A model generated the notes under the pieces. It made no database searches, had not been told where the DNA came from, and saw only the letters and a list, made by a program, of their open reading frames with translations. Below are positions 44,631 through 54,199 of a DNA stretch of 64,000 bases, one piece after another. How positions within the stretch are numbered: the first letter of the stretch is position 1; every line of letters begins with the position of its first letter. Source of the DNA: an uncultured Collinsella sp. (GTDB lineage: Bacteria > Actinomycetota > Coriobacteriia > Coriobacteriales > Coriobacteriaceae); assembly GCA_902493985.1 (NCBI GenBank), contig CABURR010000001.1, positions 25,350 to 89,349 on the forward strand, written 5' to 3'. Both the position numbers and the translations under genes were made by a program.

Positions 44631-45893
44631 CTACAACACGGCGCCCTCGGGCAGGTCGACGCGAACAACGTCCACGACATCTCCCGCCTTGAGCTCGCAC
44701 GGTCCTTCGTCAATACGCAGTAGACAGTTGGCCCGCTGCATCGTGCCGAGCAGCGCCGAATTCTGCGTCTTGGCCTCGGTCACCAACAGCTCACCGGTCT
44801 CGGGGTCGCGCAAAACCGTGGCGCGATCGAAGAAGCGGCGATGCTGTCGCTTTTTCACGCCGTGCGTGAGCGTCGCCTGCTGCTCGGGACGCACGCCCTC
44901 GGCAAAACCGCGCATCTTGCGGATCGCCGGACGAGCAAGCATCTCAAAGCCCACATACGCCGCCGCGGGATTGCCCGAAAGCCCCAGATACGGCTTGCCG
45001 CCGAGCAAACCAAATGTGATGGCCTTGCCGGGGCGCATCGAGATGCGATCGAAAAGCACCTCGCCCTCGCGCTGGACAAGCGCCGTCACGAAATCGTAAT
45101 CGCCCGCCGAGGCGCCACCACTCGTAATGACAAAATCGCACTCCTGCACGGCACGATGCACAAGCTCGGCAATCGCCTGCTCATCATCGGGCGCGATGCC
45201 GTAGAACACGGGCTCGGCGCCGGCATCGAGTGCCTCGGCCATCAACGCCGACGAGTTGGAATCACGAATCTGACCGCGCGCCGGTACCTTACTCGGTGCG
45301 ACCAGTTCCGTGCCCAGCGAGATAATGCCCACACGCGGGGCGGCGTGCACCTTCACGCTCGCGTATCCGGCGCTTGCCAGCAGACCCGCGCCCGCCGGAG
45401 CCACGACCTCGCCGGCGTGCATCACAGCATCGCCGGCATGGGCCTCCTCGGCGGCAGAGCGAACGTTCTCCCCTACCTTGGCAGGCGCCGAGAAGCGAAC
45501 GTGCGAGCCCTCGTTGCCGTCACCGTCGAGCACGTCGACGATCTCGTATTTCACCACAGCATCCGCACCCTTGGGCACCGGCGCGCCCGTCATGATGCGG
45601 ACCGCCTCGCCCGCGCCGACCACGCCCTCAAAGACATGGCCCGCCGCCTCGTGCCCTACGACGGAGAGCGTCACCGGAGTGTCACCGGTGGCTGCAGCAA
45701 GATCAGCTGCGTGCACGGCATACCCGTCCATGGCGCTGTTGGCAAACGGCGAAATGTCGATATCGGCCACAGCATCCTCGGCCAAGGGAAGACCAGCCGC
45801 CTGCCACACGGGAATCTCGACGAGATCGGTCGGAGCAACGTGCGACAGGACAATCGACTGCGCGTCCTCCAACGGAATGAGTTTCTCTGCCAT
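44631..45893 (-). CDS. moeA: Molybdopterin molybdenumtransferase MoeA
   Basis: The 420-residue protein shows MoeA domains in order: an N-terminal part with DISPFANSAMDGYAV (usual PxxxxSAMDGYA), MTGAPVPKGADAVV, then the MPT-binding domain VGIISLGTEL with DSNSSALMAEAL and ITSGGASAGDYDFV, and GKPYLGLSGNPAAAYV. A beta-barrel C-terminal domain ends it. It inserts molybdate into adenylylated molybdopterin. ATG 45893 has AGAGGTG upstream. Confidence 0.94.
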   Translation of the reverse strand: MAEKLIPLEDAQSIVLSHVAPTDLVEIPVWQAAGLPLAEDAVADIDISPFANSAMDGYAVHAADLAAATGDTPVTLSVVGHEAAGHVFEGVVGAGEAVRIMTGAPVPKGADAVVKYEIVDVLDGDGNEGSHVRFSAPAKVGENVRSAAEEAHAGDAVMHAGEVVAPAGAGLLASAGYASVKVHAAPRVGIISLGTELVAPSKVPARGQIRDSNSSALMAEALDAGAEPVFYGIAPDDEQAIAELVHRAVQECDFVITSGGASAGDYDFVTALVQREGEVLFDRISMRPGKAITFGLLGGKPYLGLSGNPAAAYVGFEMLARPAIRKMRGFAEGVRPEQQATLTHGVKKRQHRRFFDRATVLRDPETGELLVTEAKTQNSALLGTMQRANCLLRIDEGPCELKAGDVVDVVRVDLPEGAVL

Positions 45894-46103
45894 ATGCACC
45901 TCTTAATGCCACGGCGCACAACAGGAGCGCCGATTCTTTATGCTTGTCTCAGTATAATCCCCCGACGCACGACCGCTACTCGGTCTGAACCCGCAAATAC
46001 ACCTGTCGGTTGCAGGCCGCGAAACAGAATGGAAACCAACCTACCGGCTCGTCGCGTTTACCGCGTTTTATAATGCTTGCGTTGCAACCTAAAAGAGGGA
46101 CGT

Positions 46104-47525
46104 ATGGCTCATAACGACAAACCCGAAAGCGCAAACGAAGCGCAAGATCATTCCCAGTCGCTCGACGACGGCGGCTTTTTCTCCCTGAACGACGTTATCA
46201 TGGCCGGCAGGCAACAGCTCACCCGCTCCGAGCATCTCTTGGCTGCCGACACGCGCCGCAACGTCCGCAACCTACTCGCGAGCGCCAAGTTGCTCGTACT
46301 CGTCGTCATCGTCTCTCTCGCCATGGGCGTTGCCGCTTGGGCGTTTTTGGCCTCGCTGAATATCGCGACCGATTATCGCGAGCACCATGCGTGGATTTAC
46401 GCGCTGCTTCCCGTTGTGGGCGTTGCCACCGCATGGGTGTACAAAAACCACGGCCTTGCCGCCAAACGCGGCAACAACCTGGTCATCGACTCCGCTCTGG
46501 GCACACGCCTCATCCATATGCGCATGGCTGTCCTCACCTTCGTATGCTCCACCCTCACGCACCTCACCGGCGGCTCAGCCGGTCGCGAGGGAGCTGCGGT
46601 GCAGATTGGCGGCACCATCGCCAGCAACATCTCGAGCCTCGCCCACCTCAAAAAGCATGACCACCACGACCTCATGCTCGCCGGCATCTCGTCGGCCTTT
46701 GGCGCCGTATTCGGTTCACCCCTCGCCGGAGCCTTCTTTGGCATGGAGATGTGCTTTATCGGCAAGATCGACTACACCGCGGGCATCTACTGCCTGGTCG
46801 CCTCGTTTACCGGCTACTTTACATCGCTTGCCTTGGGAACCGAGTACGAGGCGAATGCCATCGCCAGCGTTCCCAACATGACACCACGGACGGTTGTCAT
46901 CGTTGTTATCAGCGCCATTATCTTCGGTTTGACAGCACGCCTCTTTGCCTGGTCGGTTCGAACCGTCAAGAGCCTGTACGGTCGCTTTATCACCAACTAC
47001 CTTACTCGCGCACTCGTGGGCGCGCTCGTGGTGCTCGCGGCCTACGCGATGCTCGACGCCTGGAAGTATGCCGGCCTTGCCACCTGGCTCTCGGGCGCCG
47101 GGTTCGCCGGTAACACAACCCTTGCCGACGCAGCCATCAAGCTCGTGGTGACGGCGCTCACCCTGGGCGCTGGCTTCCAAGGCGGCGAGGTCACACCCCT
47201 GTTTGGCATCGGTGCGGCGCTCGGCGGCTGGATCGGTTGCCTCGTCGGGATCGACCCCAGCTTTCTGGCGGCGCTGGGCATGCTCGGCGTGTTCTGCGCC
47301 GGCCTCAACGTGCCCATCACCACCTGCATGATGGCCATCGACCTGTTCCACGGCACGGCAGCCGGGTTCTTTGTCATCGTGGCCTTTATCAGCTATCTCG
47401 TCGGCGGCCACCGCGGCGTGTACCCCGCCCAGCGCATCATCTCACCCAAGCGCCGTTCGCTTATTGTGGATGAGGGCGGTACGGTAGCGGATGCTATCGA
47501 GCGCCACAACGACCTGATAGAGTAG
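46104..47525 (+). CDS. CLC-family voltage-gated chloride (or fluoride) channel/exchanger
   Basis: The 473-residue membrane protein has the CLC selectivity motif GGSAGREGAAVQIGG, which contains the gating glutamate, followed by GISSAFGAVFGSPLAGAFFGME and late TLGAGFQGGEVTPLFGIGAALG. The GREGxxVQ form is also seen in bacterial CLC-F fluoride exporters, so fluoride cannot be excluded. The first 65 residues are hydrophilic. ATG 46104 follows AGAGGGA. It is divergent from moeA across about 210 bases; I do not see a fluoride riboswitch in that gap. Confidence 0.85.
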   Translation: MAHNDKPESANEAQDHSQSLDDGGFFSLNDVIMAGRQQLTRSEHLLAADTRRNVRNLLASAKLLVLVVIVSLAMGVAAWAFLASLNIATDYREHHAWIYALLPVVGVATAWVYKNHGLAAKRGNNLVIDSALGTRLIHMRMAVLTFVCSTLTHLTGGSAGREGAAVQIGGTIASNISSLAHLKKHDHHDLMLAGISSAFGAVFGSPLAGAFFGMEMCFIGKIDYTAGIYCLVASFTGYFTSLALGTEYEANAIASVPNMTPRTVVIVVISAIIFGLTARLFAWSVRTVKSLYGRFITNYLTRALVGALVVLAAYAMLDAWKYAGLATWLSGAGFAGNTTLADAAIKLVVTALTLGAGFQGGEVTPLFGIGAALGGWIGCLVGIDPSFLAALGMLGVFCAGLNVPITTCMMAIDLFHGTAAGFFVIVAFISYLVGGHRGVYPAQRIISPKRRSLIVDEGGTVADAIERHNDLIE

Positions 47526-47612
47526 ACGTTAGTATTCGCCGTGCAGCCACAATCAGGGGCAATTCGACCTGAGCGCGACCGCACCGTCACGTCATACGCC
47601 AGGAGTCGCCCC

Positions 47613-48575
47613 ATGCACGCAACTGATTTTGGTCGCACGCTCATCATCGCCAACCCCGCCGCCCAGTCGGGTGCGGCGCGCGAAGTTGCCGAGCGCCTGC
47701 AACGCTTTTTGGATATGACCGCGCGCGCATCCCAGTTTGACCTGGTGCTGACCGAGCGCATGGGACACGCCAAGGAGCTCGCCGCACGGGCCAAGGGCTA
47801 CCGCACGGTTATCGCGCTCGGCGGCGACGGCGTAATCCACGAGGTCGTCAATGGCTTGATGGCGCAAGAAGAGACGGTTCGACCGGCGCTTGCCGTCCTG
47901 CCCGTAGGCTCCGGCAATGATTTTGCCCAAACACTCGGCATCGACGATTTCTCCGGCAAAGATTTTGGCGCGCTACTCACCTGCGAGCTGCAGCACCAGG
48001 ATATCGGGCGCATTCGCTCGTGGAGCCCCGCGAGCGGCAGCGGCGAGGCGACCGTCGAGTACTACGACCAGACGCTTTCGGTCGGTATCGACGCCGCCAT
48101 CGGCCTGGGCACCACCGAGCTGCGAAAAAAGACGGGCTTGACGGACGCTCCGCTCTACACCCTATCGGGACTTGAGCAGTTTGGCCTGCGCTATCGCAAC
48201 TACCCCATGACAGTCAGCTTTGACGGGGCGCCCGCCGAGCGCGTAAGGGCGATCATCATGGCGATTCAGCTGGGCCCCACCTATGGCTCGGGCTATCGCA
48301 TCTGTCCCGATGCCGACCCCCGCGACGGCATGCTCGACGTCTGCTACGCCTGCGGCCCCGTCCCTCGTGCGGTTGCCCTGCCCATGTTTCTTTCGGCCAA
48401 GGACGGCCACCATACCAAGCTGCTGCCGGTTCGCATGCGTCGTTGCCGTCATGCCGAGCTCACGTTCGAGGAGCCCGACTACCCCATCCAGGCCGACGGC
48501 GAGCCCATCGTCGCCTCGCGCATCGAGGTGGACATCCTTCCCGCCGCCCTCGAGGTCTGGCACCCAACCCGCTAG
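47613..48575 (+). CDS. Diacylglycerol kinase-like lipid kinase (YegS/BmrU family)
   Basis: The 320-residue kinase has IIANPAAQSG, VIALGGDGVIHEVVNGLM (GGDGT-like) and LPVGSGNDFAQTLG, then a C-terminal lipid kinase domain (MLDVCYACGP and QADGEPI). It phosphorylates a lipid or related alcohol with ATP. ATG 47613 has AGGAG upstream. It converges with the release-factor-like gene over a family A palindrome. Confidence 0.88.
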   Translation: MHATDFGRTLIIANPAAQSGAAREVAERLQRFLDMTARASQFDLVLTERMGHAKELAARAKGYRTVIALGGDGVIHEVVNGLMAQEETVRPALAVLPVGSGNDFAQTLGIDDFSGKDFGALLTCELQHQDIGRIRSWSPASGSGEATVEYYDQTLSVGIDAAIGLGTTELRKKTGLTDAPLYTLSGLEQFGLRYRNYPMTVSFDGAPAERVRAIIMAIQLGPTYGSGYRICPDADPRDGMLDVCYACGPVPRAVALPMFLSAKDGHHTKLLPVRMRRCRHAELTFEEPDYPIQADGEPIVASRIEVDILPAALEVWHPTR

Positions 48576-48582
48576 ACCCACC

Positions 48583-48653
48583 TAAGTTGCGGTGAAATAG
48601 GGACTGTTTATGCAGCTAAAGCCGCAAAACAGTCCCTATTTCACCGCAACTTA
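48583..48653. repeat. Palindromic repeat family A, copy 3
   Basis: Perfect 27-base arms (TAAGTTGCGGTGAAATAGGG...) enclose a 17-base loop between two convergent genes. Relative to copies 1 and 2 one C is changed to G in the left arm and the matching G to C in the right arm, so the pairing is kept. Confidence 0.9.
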
Positions 48654-48661
48654 TGAGGAGA

Positions 48662-49042
48662 TCATTCGTCGCTGCCCGGTTTGCGACGGTTGGCCTTTTT
48701 AATGGCGTTGAAGTGCTTGTCGTTGAGCCTGCGCTGGCGCGATCGCTGTGGCACCTTGGTCTTGACGCGACGGCGCGGCGGACGGCCACGACGCTCAAGC
48801 TCTGCCCTCAGCTTACGCAGACAGCTTGCACGGTTCTGGAACTGGCTGCGGCTCTCGCGCGCCGTCACGGTAATCCCCGAAGGGATATGCTTCATGCGCA
48901 CCGCCGAGTCCGTCGTGTTCACGCCCTGTCCGCCCGGACCCGTCGCGCGAAACACCTGTACCTCGCAATCGCGCGCCAGCTCTTCGACCGACATCTCGGC
49001 ATAGCGCGCATACTCACGCCATCCCATCGTGTTCTCATCCAT
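48662..49042 (-). CDS. Peptide chain release factor-like protein (GGQ domain, ArfB-type)
   Basis: The 126-residue protein contains a single release-factor catalytic domain with [20 protein letters not shown] (GGQ motif) and a basic C-terminus rich in Arg/Lys ([22 protein letters not shown]...). Lacking codon-recognition domains, it resembles YaeJ/ArfB-type rescue factors or the small 'release factor-like' proteins. It probably hydrolyses peptidyl-tRNA on stalled ribosomes. ATG 49042 has GGGAGG upstream. Confidence 0.85.
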   Translation of the reverse strand: MDENTMGWREYARYAEMSVEELARDCEVQVFRATGPGGQGVNTTDSAVRMKHIPSGITVTARESRSQFQNRASCLRKLRAELERRGRPPRRRVKTKVPQRSRQRRLNDKHFNAIKKANRRKPGSDE

Positions 49043-49067
49043 ATCAACACCTCCCCTCATACAAAAA

Positions 49068-49098
49068 ATGTGACAAAGGGAAAGTCCCTTTGTCACAT
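49068..49098 (-). terminator. Terminator of xpt
   Basis: Perfect 14-base arms ATGTGACAAAGGGA / TCCCTTTGTCACAT with a 3-base loop; the minus-strand tail is TTTTTTG. Confidence 0.85.
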
Positions 49099-49125
49099 CG
49101 CATACCAATCGCTTGTGTTGCGCGC

Positions 49126-49704
49126 TTAGGCGAAGGTGATCTCGCCGGTCTCGCAGTCCATATCGGCGATACGGGCCAGGCTCTCGACGCGGAAGCCGCG
49201 CTCGCGGAGCTTATCGCCACCGCCCTGGAAGCCCTTCTCAACTGCAATGCCAATGCCGGATACCTCGGCACCTGCAGCCTCACAGATCTTGATAAGACCC
49301 TCGAGCGCACAGCCGTTGGCCAAAAAGTCGTCGATGATCAGAACCTTGTCGCCCTCGGACAGGAAGCGCTTGCCAACGATAACCGGGTACTCCTTCTGTT
49401 TGGTAAAGGAGTAGATGGTCGTGGCATACTGCTCGCCGTCGAGGTTGATGGACTGCGCCTTCTTGGCAAAGACCACCGGCACGCCGCCAAAATGCTGAGC
49501 CGCGATGCAGGCCATGCCAATGCCCGAAGCCTCGATCGTCAAGATCTTATTGATCTCGACACCCTCGAACAGACGGGCCCACTCGGCGCCCATGTGGTCG
49601 AACAACTCAACGTCGCACTGGTGGTTGAGGAAGGCATCAACCTTAAGGACGTTACCGGCCTTTACGATGCCGTCATGGCGAATACGATCCTCAAGCTCCT
49701 GCAT
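49126..49704 (-). CDS. xpt: Xanthine phosphoribosyltransferase
   Basis: The 192-residue PRTase has the Xpt-type layout: [47 protein letters not shown] and the PRPP motif [13 protein letters not shown]. Length equals typical Xpt (190-195). It salvages xanthine to XMP. No purine riboswitch consensus is visible in the ~160-base upstream gap. Confidence 0.94.
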   Translation of the reverse strand: MQELEDRIRHDGIVKAGNVLKVDAFLNHQCDVELFDHMGAEWARLFEGVEINKILTIEASGIGMACIAAQHFGGVPVVFAKKAQSINLDGEQYATTIYSFTKQKEYPVIVGKRFLSEGDKVLIIDDFLANGCALEGLIKICEAAGAEVSGIGIAVEKGFQGGGDKLRERGFRVESLARIADMDCETGEITFA

Positions 49705-49865
49705 GGCGCAACCCCTTCTCGCGGCAACGATACCGCGCGATTAATAAACGTTGTTCGATAGTCTACCACGGACCGACCCCCGCCCGCCCCACAAGCCGCA
49801 TCGCACCATAAAGCTGCAAGACCAGTAAATAGGCCCGATTCGTGGCAAGCCTGCCCCCCCACATG

Positions 49866-51170
49866 TTAATGGCGGGCACGCATCCTCACCAAACGTACCA
49901 TGGCGAGCGCAAAACCCACAGCGGCCACAGCCATCAACACGTAGAACACCGAGCGAAAGCCAAACAGGAACACATCCGGACGACCTGCAACAATACTGGT
50001 CACGGCCTCGCCCATCGCCACGCTCATCTGCCCATATAGGATATGTGATGCCGCCGTAATGCCCACTGCCATACCCGCATAGCGCGCAAGGCTACCCAGG
50101 CTGCCCGCAAAGCCAAGCGCTTCGCGCGGAGCCGAGCCCATATACAGCGAGTTATTGGGGCTCTGGAAAATCGACGTACCGCAGGACATAAATGCGACGC
50201 AGCACACGATCACAGGGATAGAAGAGTGCTCGTCGAGCGTGCTTACCGCAAAGAGACCGCACACGTACACGCCCAGGCCAACCGCCGTAGGACCCTCGCA
50301 GCCGACACGGTCCGAAACCGTACCCGAAAGCGGTCCGATGAAGGCATTCACCATCGGTAGTGCCAAAAAGAGCAGTCCAGAGATGTCGGAACCAAAACCA
50401 TGGGCGTCCTGAAAATAGAACGGCAGGATAAACTCGGATGCGCCGATGCCAACGAACACGATGAGCATACAGGCAAGGTTGATGGTGAAGGCAGAATTGG
50501 CAAAGCAGCGACGCGCGGCCTCCGCCAGCGACATGGGGCGCTCGCCGGCCTCCGGCTTAACATGCGGCAGTGTGTAAAGCCCCACGATAAACGAGATGAC
50601 GCCAATGGGCAGGTTGATGAGGAAGATGCTCTCCCAGGGAAAGCGTGCCACCAGCATGCCGCCGAGCACGGGGCCACACATCATGCCGAGGGCCACGAAG
50701 GTCGCGAGAATACCCATGGCACGACCGCGCTCGCGCGCCGGAAACGACTCGGTGATGATGCCCATGTTGTTGGCCATGGCCGCCGCGCAACCGACGCCCT
50801 GAACAATGCGTGCCAGGATAAGAACCTCGAGCGAACCCGACAGGCCGCAAAGCAGCGAACCGACCGTAAAGACGATAACGCCCAGCTGGAATACGCCCAC
50901 CTTGCCGCGCACGTCGCCCAGGCGGCCAAACGGCAACATGGCCACGCACGTCGCGAGCAAATACACCGAGCTCACCAGCTGGATGCGGTCGAGGCCCACG
51001 CCCAGCTCCTTTTGCATCACGGGCAACGCCACGGTCACGACGGTCGAATCCAGGCACGCCATAAACGTCATGATGAGCACGGTAAACAGAATCGCCCATT
51101 TGTTCTTGCCATGGGTGTCGCCCTCTAGGGCAATGTGCTCGCGGCGCAGCTGCTCTGCAGTTTTGTCCAT
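49866..51170 (-). CDS. MFS drug-resistance-type exporter (DHA2, EmrB/QacA-like)
   Basis: The 434-residue protein has about 12-14 helices, with LIMTFMACLDSTVVTVALPVMQ (the DHA2 motif D1 LDxTVVNVALP), LPFGRLGDVRGK (motif A) and ARIVQGVGCAAAMANNMGIITESFPARERGRAMG (motif C-like). It probably exports a toxic compound. ATG 51170 follows AAAGG at a workable distance; an ATG two codons earlier is possible. It is downstream of metY but separated by a terminator. Confidence 0.86.
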   Translation of the reverse strand: MDKTAEQLRREHIALEGDTHGKNKWAILFTVLIMTFMACLDSTVVTVALPVMQKELGVGLDRIQLVSSVYLLATCVAMLPFGRLGDVRGKVGVFQLGVIVFTVGSLLCGLSGSLEVLILARIVQGVGCAAAMANNMGIITESFPARERGRAMGILATFVALGMMCGPVLGGMLVARFPWESIFLINLPIGVISFIVGLYTLPHVKPEAGERPMSLAEAARRCFANSAFTINLACMLIVFVGIGASEFILPFYFQDAHGFGSDISGLLFLALPMVNAFIGPLSGTVSDRVGCEGPTAVGLGVYVCGLFAVSTLDEHSSIPVIVCCVAFMSCGTSIFQSPNNSLYMGSAPREALGFAGSLGSLARYAGMAVGITAASHILYGQMSVAMGEAVTSIVAGRPDVFLFGFRSVFYVLMAVAAVGFALAMVRLVRMRARH

Positions 51171-51203
51171 ATCCATCCTTTCGAGTGGCCCAACGCAAAA
51201 AAA

Positions 51204-51245
51204 CGGGGCCCCAATCGCCTGCAAACAGCCGCGATTGGGGTCCCG
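51204..51245 (-). terminator. Terminator of metY
   Basis: GGGACCCCAATCGC pairs with GCGATTGGGGCCCC (one G-U) over a 12-base loop. The minus-strand tail is a run of 7 T. Confidence 0.85.
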
Positions 51246-51313
51246 CCTACGGAATCGGAACGAAAGGTCGCCGAAGCTTTCTGCCAGCATCGGCGCCTTA
51301 TGCGAACGCTAGC

Positions 51314-52597
51314 CTAGCACTGCTCGAGTGCCTGCTCAAGGTCGGCAATCAGGTCGGCCGTGTCCTCGAGGCCGCACGACAGGCGTACCATGTCGGCGGA
51401 GATGCCACAGGCGATGAGTTCCTCGTCGTTCATCTGGCGATGGGTGGCGTTTGCCGGATGCAAGCAGCAGGTGCGCGCATCGGCCACGTGCGTAGCGATC
51501 TGGGCGAGCTTAAGGCTCTTCATAAAGGTCTCGGCCGCCGCGCGACCACCGTTAAAGCCAAAGCTCACGACGCCGCAAGTACCGTTGGGCATGTACTTCT
51601 GAGCCATGTCGTAGTACTTGTCGCCCTCCAGGCCCGGATAGCTCACGAAGCGCACCTTGGGGTGGCTCTGCAGGAACTTGGCGACCGCCAGGCCGTTCTC
51701 GCAATGACGCGGCATGCGCACGTGCAGGCTCTCGAGTGAGCTGTTCAGGAAGAAGGCCGCCTGCGGGTTCTGCATAGGGCCGAGGTCGCGCATGAGCTGC
51801 GCGGTGGCCTTAGTAATAAAGGCGCCCTCACGACCGAACTTCTCGGCATACGTCACGCCGTGGTAGCTCTCGTCGGGCGTGGTGAGACCCGGGAACTTGT
51901 CCGCATGGGCCATCCAGTCAAACTGACCGTGGTCGACGATCACACCACCCAGGTAGGCCGCATGGCCATCCATGTACTTGGTGGTGGAGTGCGTGACGAT
52001 GTCAGCGCCCCACTCAAAGGGACGGCACATCACGGGCGTCGGGAAGGTGTTGTCGACCATCAGCGGCACGCCGTGGTCGTGCGCGGCCTTGGCAAAGCGC
52101 TCAATATCGAGCACGGCAAGGGCGGGGTTGGCGATGGTCTCGCCAAAGACGAGCTTGGTGTTGGGCTGGAAGGCTGCCTCGAGCTCCTCATCGGTGCAGT
52201 CGGGAGCAACGAAGGTGCAGGTCAGCCCCATGCGGCCCATGGTATGGGCAAGCAGGTTGTAGGTACCGCCGTAGATGGCAGAGCTTGCGACCACGTGATC
52301 GCCGGCACCGGCAACGTTAAAGATCGCGAGGAAGTTCGCGGCCATGCCCGAGCTCGTGAGCATCGCAGCGGTGCCGCCCTCCATCTCGCAGATCTTGGCG
52401 GCAACGAGATCGCACGTGGGGTTCTGCAGACGGCTGTAGAAGTAGCCAGACTCCTCTAGGTCAAACAGCTTGCCCATGTGCTCGGACGTGTCGTACTTCC
52501 ACGTGGTGGACTGGTAGATGGGCACCTGGCGCGGCTCGGCATCTCCCGGGTGATAGCCGCCCTGAACACATGTGGTACCGATGGTCTGCTCGCTCAT
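51314..52597 (-). CDS. metY: O-acetylhomoserine aminocarboxypropyltransferase / sulfhydrylase
   Basis: The 427-residue enzyme of the Cys/Met metabolism PLP family has CVQGGYHPGDAEPRQVPIYQSTTW, SRLQNPT, SSGMAANF and the PLP lysine in THSTTKYMDGHA. Length above 420 and the wider loops favour O-acetylhomoserine sulfhydrylase (MetY) over cystathionine synthase or lyase. It makes homocysteine from O-acetylhomoserine and sulfide. No SAM riboswitch is visible upstream. Confidence 0.9.
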   Translation of the reverse strand: MSEQTIGTTCVQGGYHPGDAEPRQVPIYQSTTWKYDTSEHMGKLFDLEESGYFYSRLQNPTCDLVAAKICEMEGGTAAMLTSSGMAANFLAIFNVAGAGDHVVASSAIYGGTYNLLAHTMGRMGLTCTFVAPDCTDEELEAAFQPNTKLVFGETIANPALAVLDIERFAKAAHDHGVPLMVDNTFPTPVMCRPFEWGADIVTHSTTKYMDGHAAYLGGVIVDHGQFDWMAHADKFPGLTTPDESYHGVTYAEKFGREGAFITKATAQLMRDLGPMQNPQAAFFLNSSLESLHVRMPRHCENGLAVAKFLQSHPKVRFVSYPGLEGDKYYDMAQKYMPNGTCGVVSFGFNGGRAAAETFMKSLKLAQIATHVADARTCCLHPANATHRQMNDEELIACGISADMVRLSCGLEDTADLIADLEQALEQC

Positions 52598-52828
52598 ATC
52601 TAGCTCCCTTGCCTGGGTTTTAGTTTTATTCGGTTCACGATACCGCTACCCTGCACCCCTCTCAACCCATCCCCAAGGTAGGTTAAGGGACAAATTGATC
52701 AGGGGTATTTATCTCAAGCCTTGGGCATTTGCTCGATAGATAAAAACGAGACATACATGAAGCTCTCGATGATTACACGCACCGTCACGGGTACCATAGG
52801 CGGGTACACCGTGACCAAGGAGACAACG

Positions 52829-53275
52829 ATGAAGCAAATCGATACTGCCCAGCTCGACATCACCGCCTGTCAGGCTCAAGCTGCCGAATACCACGCCCGT
52901 GGCTTTAACTGCGCACAGGCCGTTGCCTGCACGCTCGCACCTGCCGTCGGGCTCGACTCCCAGACCGCCTTTACCCTCACCGAGGGCTTTGGCGCCGGCA
53001 TGGGTGGCATGACCGAAACCTGCGGCGCCATCTCGGGCGCCGTGGCCATCATGGGCTTTGTAATGAGCGACGGCATGGAAAACCCCAAGACTAAGGGCCA
53101 GACCTACAAGCTGTCGCGCGAAATCGCCAAGCGTTTTGGCGAGAAGAACACGACGACCGTCTGCGGCACGCTCAAGGGCATCGGATCGGATAAGGGTCCG
53201 CTCCGCAGCTGCCCCGGCTGCATCGACGATGCCATCGAGATCGCCTGCGATGTGCTAAAGCAGCTCGCCGAGTAA
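52829..53275 (+). CDS. C-GCAxxG-C-C family redox protein
   Basis: The 148-residue protein has FNCAQAVACTLAPAVG, EGFGAGMGGMTETCGAISGAV and a late CPGCIDDAIEIACDVL, the conserved Cys layout of the C_GCAxxG_C_C family. The cysteines may bind a metal or Fe-S cluster. ATG 52829 follows AAGGAG; a frame open from 52757 could add residues. It converges on yigZ across a strong bidirectional terminator. Function not known. Confidence 0.85.
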   Translation: MKQIDTAQLDITACQAQAAEYHARGFNCAQAVACTLAPAVGLDSQTAFTLTEGFGAGMGGMTETCGAISGAVAIMGFVMSDGMENPKTKGQTYKLSREIAKRFGEKNTTTVCGTLKGIGSDKGPLRSCPGCIDDAIEIACDVLKQLAE

Positions 53276-53292
53276 ACGGCAGCAACAGAAAA

Positions 53293-53341
53293 GCGACGGC
53301 CGGCGCACTTGGAATCCATCCAAAAGCACGCCGGCCGTCGC
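53293..53341. terminator. Bidirectional terminator
   Basis: GCGACGGCCGGCG and CGCCGGCCGTCGC (perfect 13-base arms) lie between the convergent genes ending at 53275 and 53344. Confidence 0.7.
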
Positions 53342-53343
53342 CG

Positions 53344-53979
53344 TTAGAACTCGGCAAACTCGGGAGCGCCGACCTCAATCTCCTCGCGCCCCGCCATAAG
53401 CTCGCGCATCTTGGCGCAAAACGACTCCTGCTCCCCTGCCTTAAACACCAAGTGAAGTGTCACGGTATCCGCGTAATCGGTATCCGAAACCTTGGCACCC
53501 GAATCCTGCGCCAAACGAAGCACCTGCTCATACTGCGGATAGGCCACATGCACGTCAACAGGCACGACACTCGTCATCTCGACAATCTGCCCGGCCTCCC
53601 GAGCAGCTGCCACCGCCGCCTGCGTCGCCGCAGTATAGGCGCGCACCAAGCCACCAGGTCCCAACAGCGTGCCACCAAAATAGCGCGTCACCACGCAGCA
53701 AACATTTTTGAGCTCTGCGCCGCGCAGTACCTCGAGCGTCGGCATGCCGCTCGTGCGGCTCGGCTCACCGTCATCGCTCTGGCGCTCGCGTCCATCGACC
53801 AAAATCCACGCGGGGACATTGTGTCGAGCGTCGTAATGACGCTTGCGAACCATCTCGATAAAGGCATTCGCCTCATCCTCGGACTCAATATGGACCAGCT
53901 GGGCAATAAACCGGCTCTTGCGGTCCACAAACTCGCCCGAAGCCTCAATATTCGATTGCAGAGTAAAATAGCTGTCCAA
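53344..53979 (-). CDS. YigZ/IMPACT family protein
   Basis: The 211-residue protein has the UPF0029 N-terminal pattern KSRFIAQLVHIESEDEA, HYDARHNVPAWIL, DDGEPSRTSGMP and RYFGGTLLGPGGLVRAYTAA, followed by the DUF1949 ferredoxin-like C-terminal domain. The start is unclear: TTG at 53979 has GGGG 6 bases upstream; TTG 53982 is an alternative. Relatives are implicated in translation regulation, but its job here is unknown. Confidence 0.88.
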   Translation of the reverse strand: MDSYFTLQSNIEASGEFVDRKSRFIAQLVHIESEDEANAFIEMVRKRHYDARHNVPAWILVDGRERQSDDGEPSRTSGMPTLEVLRGAELKNVCCVVTRYFGGTLLGPGGLVRAYTAATQAAVAAAREAGQIVEMTSVVPVDVHVAYPQYEQVLRLAQDSGAKVSDTDYADTVTLHLVFKAGEQESFCAKMRELMAGREEIEVGAPEFAEF

Positions 53980-54093
53980 CAAAGCCCCTCAACTACAAGC
54001 AAAGCAACAAACAGCCTCAATAATACGGCAAAGCCCGTACCGTTAACCCCGATAAATAGAACGGCAACGCCAATGACCAGCCAAAGACAGCGA

Positions 54094-54191
54094 GACGGCG
54101 TCAGCTGAGTCGATTTGGCCCGAAAGAGGAGGGAGCACGCCTTATGGCGGCAACCGACGAATGAGCGCCAAATCGGCCAGCTGACGCCGTC
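54094..54191 (+). repeat. Structured repeat family B, copy 2
   Basis: Outer arms GACGGCGTCAGCTG/CAGCTGACGCCGTC (perfect 14) and CGATTTGGC/GCCAAATCG (perfect 9) enclose GAAAGAGGAGGG, a CGCC-TTAT-GGCG hairpin and CGACGAATGAG. It lies directly before copy 3 with 8 bases between. Confidence 0.85.
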
Positions 54192-54199
54192 GAAGGCGA

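Noticed and set aside
45894..46103. Fluoride riboswitch ahead of the CLC gene
   Set aside because: The crcB-motif consensus could not be found in the gap.
49705..49865. Purine riboswitch upstream of xpt
   Set aside because: The conserved loop sequences of the purine aptamer are not present on the minus strand.
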